Below, in pieces: positions 58,083-64,000 of a stretch of DNA of 64,000 nucleotides. Each line of letters opens with the position of its first letter. Position 1 is the stretch's first letter. The notes below the pieces were generated by a model. It did no database searches and was not told where the DNA came from. It was given only the letters and a program-made list of their open reading frames with translations. The stretch is from contig JARFIW010001369.1 of the NCBI GenBank assembly GCA_036346225.1, forward strand, positions 124,001-188,000, written 5' to 3'. Both the position numbers and the translations under genes were made by a program. The DNA comes from Platerodrilus igneus. Taxonomy: Eukaryota; Arthropoda; Insecta; Coleoptera; Lycidae.

Positions 58083-58390
58083 ATACAGAATGTTCCCAAT
58101 TACCGAGTATGTGTAATTAGAGTTTTATAGTGTTTACAAAATTTCATTTTTCTCTGGTTTTGGTGTATTGTATGTACTGGGATGGTGCTCAATGACCTTT
58201 ACATGACCCTTTATCACATTAATATATATTGACGGGATAGTGAAGTCGCAAAAGTCATTGAATCCCAAATTCTATAACTAAAATTCACCGAAAAACAAGG
58301 AAACGGGAAAAATTGAAATCTTCGAATACTTAATTGTTGCACCTTGTATAATATAAACGTACTTCTTTTCCATTAAAAGACAAATCCCTT
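58083..58390. repeat. Foldback repeat (copy C), imperfect palindrome around a TA core
   Basis: Two arms of the copy A/B repeat lie head to head. CAATGACCTTTACATGACC (about 58189) is roughly complementary to GACTTCACTATCCC-type text in the right arm, which ends AAAGTCATTGA near 58263. The centre is TAATATATATT. The right arm continues like copy B ('aatcccaaattctata', 'ccttgtataatat'). Confidence 0.6.
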
Positions 58391-58938
58391 ATTAATTATG
58401 TGATTAAATTTCCATGTGTAATATTCATTCTTGTTAAAGATACCTTAAAACGTGTTTTAAATACGTACGTTAGTTATTAAAACCATTAAATTCATGATTT
58501 TATTAGGATGCAAGCAATTGCAACCTTTAATTATTAATGTAATAAATTTTGTGTGTAAAGTATCCGCGTAAAAACCATTCAATGTTACTGCATTTGCAGA
58601 ACCATAAAGAAAGCAATCGCGAACTTTAATTATTTTTCTATGTATGCATAATATCAAAAATAAAATATTTATTCATGTTCAAAGGAACACTTAAGTGTTT
58701 TAAATATTAATTCAGAACCTTTTTTATTCAGAAACAAATGCCTCACGTTTATTAAGAAATATTTTAAAAGACAATGAATTATTAGTATGAATGAATAAAT
58801 GCAGATACAAAGAAACTCGCGTCTATTAAGAGTCGTAAAATACGAGGCGTTTTTAAGTAAGTACCGTTTTGAAATAACTAAAAAACAAACGGAGATTTTT
58901 TAACAATTTTATTTCTATATGAAAGTCTGTACTTTAAT

Positions 58939-60410
58939 CTACTTTTTTCTATAATTGTCACCAATATTGAAGCACTTATCGTATCGTACAACGAGCTTTT
59001 ACATACCATCGTCATAGAAGTCTGACGCCTGATCTGTCAGCCACTGCAACACTGCCATTTTACCATCGTCATAGTCGTGGCGCTCGTCGACCAGATGTTT
59101 CTTCAAATGCAGAAACAAGTGGCAGTCACTGGGCGCCAGATCGGAACTGTATGGCGGGTGATCGAGTTGTTTCCAACGAAATGATTTGATAAGGTCTTGG
59201 GTTTCATTAACCGTATGTGGACGAGCATTGTCGTGAAGCAAAAGGACGCCATTACTCATTGTTCGCGCCATTTCGCTCTCCCAACGTGGTATTCGTTATC
59301 AAGCCAGGCGAGATAAGGAATACCATAATTTAAAAGAGTCGATTAACAACCATCCGCGAACGCGAACGTGTTCATTCAATTCTAAATATTACTCTCTAAT
59401 CTCTTTCCTAAAATAACCCTTTCCTGACTCCGTTCCTATTTACCGCTGGCCAGAAACAGTACTGAAAAGTGACGCGTTAGTGCTCCAGATGTCTGTGCTT
59501 CGGTAAGTGCTTTAAGTATTTATGTGACTTGTATTCCAATTCTATGTTTATTTCCTTCTAACCTATACAGTCCACTGTCTACCTTACAAACCCTGGTTTA
59601 CTGCCTACTGCACTCCAGGCAATTTCTAATTGTGCCCCTTGACGTTCCAAGAGACGCATACACTCATCATGCCACACCTTTTTTTCTGAATTGCCCGGCG
59701 CAGTTTTTGTAGTCTCACAATACGTTGTTGAATTAATTGTGTCACCACGGGGCAAAAAGTTCACTAGCAACACCCCTTTCTGTACCAAAACACAGTACAC
59801 ATGATTTTTCGGGCTGACATTGTTTGCTTCAGCTTCACTTTCTTGGGTGAAGTTGAATGCCGCCATTCCATTGATTGCTGTTTTGATTCAGGTGTACTGT
59901 AGGCCGCCCAGGTTTCGCCGCCTGTATCAATTAGGCTCAAAAAATCATCACCTTCTTCGTGGTACTGCTCAAGGAAAGTTAAGGCACTACCCATACGTTT
60001 GGTTTTGTGCATCTCTGTCAACATTTTCGGTACCCAGCGTGAGCACAGCTTTCGGTAATTTAATCGTTCAGTCAGTATTGCATATAGAACACTTCGACAA
60101 AGTTGAGGTAAGTCATCAGATAACGACGTAATCGTAATGTCTGTCTTAGCTCACTGGTTGGTCAATTTTCTGCACCAATTCGTCAATGATAACTGAAGGT
60201 CGTCCACCCCGTTCTTCATCATGCACACTTGTACGGCCTTCTATAAATGCTCGAACCCACTTTCTAACCATTCCATCGCTCATAATGTTTCGTCCGTAAA
60301 TTGCACAGATCTCACGATGAAAATCGATCGCTTTTAAGCCTTTTTGCACTCAGAAAACAAATAACAAACCGAACAACACAGTCGGTGGGACTCTCAATCA
60401 GCGCTGCCAT
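58939..60410 (-). pseudogene. Mariner transposase pseudogene (first catalytic Asp to Gly)
   Basis: Starts MAALIESPTDCVVRF at 60410 (- strand). It carries the DNA-binding helix-turn-helix segment EICAIYGRNIMSDGMVRKWV and RGGRPSVIIDELV, then the catalytic region TGGETWAAYSTPESKQQS, ARKIMCTVFW, the FLPRG segment, LLHDNARPHTV and PPYSSDLAPSDCHLFLHL. The second and third Asp are 34 residues apart as in DD34D mariners. The first, normally TGDETW, is TGGETW, which removes a metal-binding Asp. Frameshifts, a stop after YDDGM (59001), and the LTR insertion after GMMS also break it. Confidence 0.92.
59260..59662. mobile_element. Probable solo LTR inserted in the mariner
   Basis: The 403-bp sequence starts TGTTCGCGCC and ends GACGCATACA (TG...CA). 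It is flanked by a 5-bp duplication, CTCAT (59255-59259 and 59663-59667). Removing it plus one CTCAT restores continuity of the mariner between GMMS and the GVLLLHDNA segment. No internal genes are present, so recombination between two LTRs is the simplest explanation. The strand and superfamily are not clear. Confidence 0.7.
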
Positions 60411-60566
60411 TTTAAATACTTGCTAACACACGTAACGCGGGCAAGTATTAACGTACTGGCGTTTCAATCTTGTAAATAGATGCAGGTACGCATGCGCGGA
60501 ATGCCGACCACAGTCCTGCAACGGCAGAATATCAAAACGGTGCGCACTTAAAAAATACGCCTCGTA

Positions 60567-62358
60567 GAACTAAGATAAAATAACGCAAGTTTAGCTATTC
60601 TATACGAAAGAAGAAAATAGTAGCAGATAACTTCGTTTATTACGATACACATATATCATGACATTTGACACCATTTGGATCGTTAATGCTGATATTCTTG
60701 TAAAAATTACATCGCCCAAGATGACTAATGCTTCCAAAACGGAGAATCTAATGTGACGTATAGAGATAATTTGTGTATAAAACCGGAACTCGATTCGAAC
60801 GATTCCCTTCTAAACCAAACAATATGTAAGATTGCATTCAGAATTCGCGTTTTGATTCTTTCTACAGCCAAGCAATATGTAATGATGAGTAAAGATGACC
60901 ATGCAGAGTTGGCAATGAAATGTATGCTTTAAATAAGTTGACATGAAATTTATACGTTTGAGTAGTTTTGCACATTGAAGTTATCAAATGTAATTATTTG
61001 ATGAAGCATAATTGGTTTTGTAAAAATACTATAAAGATTGAACATTGCTCGATACAAGAGCTACTCCAAAGTTGATTAATTAAAAACAGAAGATGAACTT
61101 TTTGATGGAGATATAAGTTGGAAATGGAAGGATTTAATACCGTTGACGGAAATTTTTAAAAGAGATTTGAATAAGCGCTCTTTGACAATAGCCATAAGTA
61201 TAATATTTTGAATTTCGTTGTCAGTTAGTTGATAAGAAAATTTGAATATTTTGTATTTTAAATTAGAATAAGTTCACTTTTTTTTTCTAATTGTGTAGCG
61301 GATGGTCTGAGAGAATTTTGAGGTTCGTAGTTCAAATCATTTTGACTTTTAATGAACCCTTTATGAAGCGTTTTTGACCAATCACATTTCACAAGCGTGA
61401 CAATGAGAGATGGACAAATTAACCATCTATTAATTAAAAAAGATTGTGTACCTTTTAACAAAGATTAGGTAAAGAATATTTTAATAATTAAGTAACTCGT
61501 GCGAATTACATTCTATATGAACTTAATCTGTAAACTGTTTTATAAATTCTTTTGTATGAAAGAAAAATGTTTTTGAATGTATAGATGCTTCTTGGGATTG
61601 GTTATATTTCATTTTGTAAATTCCGCAATATAATTTCCTTTGAGCTAACAAGGTAAAGCAAAAGAATAGGAAGGTGAGATAATAATTTCAAATTTCCCAA
61701 CGCTCATTCAATCCACGGAGATAGGCAACCAACTTTTCTCGTCCTTTATTAAAGCCGTGAGATCGTTTGTCTATATTCTTATCTCTTACCTAACAAGTTT
61801 ATGTTACACTTTCTAGTTACCTATCTTGTACAAAAATTTGACGAATGAAGGCTGTCCGGTATGATTTTTCCCAGGATTGCGATAGTGCTGAATTTTAAAA
61901 CCGTTCATGGCATGGAATGTAATTCGGTTTTTGATGTAATTTAAAATGTACACTACAAGTCTAATTTCGTAAATGATTAAAATTAAATCTGTACGAAGAA
62001 GTTGCTGAATTACAAAATTATTTAAGGAATAATTATACTTTAAACAAAACGTAGAAGATACCTACATTTCGGGATGACTCATTAACGATAACTTGATTAC
62101 ACGTACTTCGATATTTTAATTAAGTTTAAAAGTGAATGTGCAAGTGACGATTAAAAAGATAATCAGTTGAAGGGCCGGAAGTTACCCCGAAACAAACTAA
62201 CGTGTTCCAAAATCTATATGTAGATGAAGCAAGAAATCGAGAGATTTATCTCTAAATACGTGAGTAGATAGTAAAATCATTTACAGTCGGTCAAACAAAC
62301 ATAGATGTTAATAATTTCTTAAGTGGTTATAACACGGAGGTCTTATTTATCGTTACAG
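60567..62358. other. Intergenic / upstream of the CD36-like exon
   Basis: AT-rich. I searched for a first exon encoding a transmembrane start for the CD36-like gene and found no convincing candidate. Confidence 0.4.
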
Positions 62359-62519
62359 CATGGTTAGTTAAGTTAGTTGTTTCATCAATGTTGGTGTTAA
62401 AACCCGTCTCTTTTTTATTGGAAGCCTGGCGTAAACTTCCAATGGAGTTGGTACTGGATTTTTACTTTTTTAACTGGACTAATTCAGAAGAAATGAATGA
62501 CTGCAGAGAAAACTCCTAT
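62359..62519 (+). CDS. CD36/SNMP-family receptor, single exon (partial gene)
   Basis: Opens after the acceptor tatcgttacag in phase 1 (two bases complete a split codon). It encodes WLVKLVVSSMLVLKPVSFLL, EAWRKLPMELVLDFYFFNWT and NSEEMNDCRENSY, then a possible donor TAT/GTATTT. The pattern L.L.P.S....W...P......FFNWTN.EE is the start of the ectodomain of class-B scavenger receptors, right after the first membrane span (croquemort, emp, SNMP). These are two-pass membrane proteins that take up or sense lipids. Val replaces the usual Gly of LxPGS. The upstream membrane-span exon and all downstream exons were not found; the gene may continue past the window or be a fragment. Confidence 0.55.
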
Positions 62520-63514
62520 GTATTTTATTTAGACTGTTTTAAAACAAATGCGTTGCAAACTTTTATAAATAGCTCAGGTTAAAAGACAATCAAAAACATC
62601 CATTTTAAACAGTAGTATTTGAATGGGTTGGATGTGCTAAAGCACAAATTATGTACTGTGCTATTAGGGCCTAACTCGGTATAGTAGGGTTTTATAAATG
62701 TGTTCGTGTAGAACAACGTTTAAAATGGTGGATTACTACGATAAGAAAGCGATTGTTTTGTTTACGTTTATATGCAAGACATTTATTTTATAACTACGAA
62801 GAAAGTGTTTCTAATTCTATTTTTTTAATTTTATATAAACATTTTGTATTAACTGAAGACTGCAATGAAGAATGAATCAACCACAAAATACTACAATTAA
62901 AAAGGTTGAGCATACGGTGAATATTTTGAGATGAAGAATATGCAAAACTTCAACCTAAACTACTATATACAATTCTCCGGGGCGAATCGGTCTTACAGTT
63001 TTTCCTTTTTTGTTTTTCTATGACCCACACACTCTACGACTTCTCAGTTAGTACGGTATTTCTCAGATCCCTTTTCTTTTGTTGTAGTAATCGATGCGGA
63101 CTAATTACGTTGCTTTCGTTGCTCTCTTCCTTGTCCGCACGATATACCGTAACATGGTATTTAGCAAATCCAATGAGATTTCATCAATTCCAGGTGATTA
63201 TCCCTACTCAGATCTTTCAATGCTTTGTCAAACTCAAACCTAAGTCTTTCGTATATTGTCTATAAAGTGATTCACAAATGAGACGAGCGAAAATCGTTTG
63301 AGGCCGTGATAGCTTTTGGATGATCATCAGGGAGTGTCTCTTGGAAACGAAAACGATTCACAGCAACGAGAAACCTAAGCGAATATTAGGACATGAAGAT
63401 ACACTTGGCATTAATGTAAGCAGATTTTTAAAATTCCTTTTGATTTTCCTATTAAGATTATTGAATCTATATGTAATTATTGACGAATTATTGATTGATT
63501 ATTGATTATGATTT
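62520..63514. other. Non-coding DNA before the gag-like frame
   Basis: Possible CD36-like intron merging into the leader of the retrotransposon at the window end. I could not define a 5' LTR or primer-binding site. Confidence 0.35.
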
Positions 63515-64000
63515 ATGAGTGATAATGAGATAGCTGATTTAATAAACCAATTTCAAGGTTTCAGTTTAATAAATTCAGAATTAAAGACTGATAACAATTC
63601 AGATAGTATAAATAATCAATTAGAAACTCCACGTGATCGAGATATTTTACGTAATTTAAGAAACTTTCAGAGTAACCTAAGTAATACAATTAATTTAAAT
63701 ATAGTAAGTAATCATAAAAACCTAAAAATGACAAACGAGCACACGAATTATCAATTATTGAAACTCCATTTAGACGCTATACCATGTTATGATGGCAACC
63801 CGCACACGTTAACAATTTTTATATCTAACTGCGAAGCTTTAATCAATAATTTTGCCAGTCAAACTGATGTTCAAATAAATAACTTTCTACTAAGAGCAAT
63901 TATTGGCAAATTAATTAATAGAGCATAAATATTAATCGGATCTCAGTGTGAACTAAAATCTTGGTACGAAATAAAAGACTCGCTAATTTTATCATTTGGT
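63515..64000 (+). pseudogene. Ty3/Gypsy-like Gag, broken by one stop and cut by the window end
   Basis: The frame begins MSDNEIADLINQFQGF. After a polar spacer it has the Gag (retrotrans_gag) core: LDAIPCYDGNPHTLTIFISN, CEALINNF, then NNFLLRAIIGKLINRA. TAA at 63926-63928 stops it, but the same frame goes on with ILIGSQCELKSWYEIKDSLI to the window edge, where the family has continuous coding. Gag forms the particle that packages the element's RNA. Pol would lie beyond the window. Only one disabling change is visible in 162 codons, so the copy may be fairly young. Confidence 0.8.

Larger units (their letters stand above)
58843..60564 (-). mobile_element. Second mariner transposon, split by an inserted LTR
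   Basis: Bounded by TA at 58841-58842 and 60565-60566. Inverted ends are CGAGGCGTTTTTAAGTAAGT at the left and the complement of CGAGGCGTATTTTTTAAGTG at the right, and similarity extends to ACCGTTTTGA. Total 1722 bp; without the 408-bp insertion plus target duplication it is about 1.31 kb, a normal mariner length. It is a different lineage from the 48.7-kb element. Confidence 0.93.

Overview
This is AT-rich, intron-rich, transposon-dense nuclear DNA from an insect. The evidence for an insect is a takeout/juvenile-hormone-binding-protein (JHBP) gene, an RR-1 cuticle-protein exon, two mariner transposons, and Jockey-type and R1-type retrotransposons. I cannot fix the order or species. Real host coding sequence is under 2% of the window, and most open frames lie in decayed transposons or satellite DNA.

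Host genes, all on the + strand: (1) the 3' exon of an RR-1 cuticle protein (5194-5443); (2) one takeout/JHBP gene rebuilt here from five exons (18000-18063, 36355-36598, 47054-47187, 47242-47391, 56320-56471). Every splice phase agrees, giving a 247-residue secreted protein from 38.5 kb of DNA. (3) A single exon that looks like the N-terminal ectodomain of a CD36/SNMP-family receptor (62359-62519).

Layout. 1-5.2 kb: intergenic, with one copy of a foldback-like repeat. 6.9-15.8 kb: a tRNA-derived SINE, then a nest (a decayed non-LTR retrotransposon, split by a TA-flanked inverted-repeat element, which holds one copy of a 1.9-kb dispersed repeat), then a 2.6-kb head-to-tail array of the SINE and a second short array. 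18.1-36.3 kb (takeout intron 1): a satellite of about 200 bp in two opposite-facing arrays that meet near 25985, interrupted by a 2.3-kb LTR-like sequence with a triplicated primer-binding-site leader, and by a Jockey element that itself holds an R1-like element and a SINE. Intron 2 (36.6-47.0 kb) holds microsatellites, a decayed non-LTR fragment and a 5'-truncated SINE. Intron 4 (47.4-56.3 kb) holds a dead mariner and the second copy of the 1.9-kb repeat. 58.2-60.6 kb: a foldback repeat and a second mariner split by a probable solo LTR. The window ends inside a Ty3/Gypsy-like gag pseudogene.

The most unusual structures are the tandem SINE array, which carries repeated Pol III-type A/B-box heads and has higher-order dimer structure, the triplicated LTR/PBS junction, and the inverted satellite arrays in an intron of an expressed-looking gene. 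Insertion boundaries were set from target-site duplications read directly in the sequence. Family names rest on motifs I recognise, without database searches.
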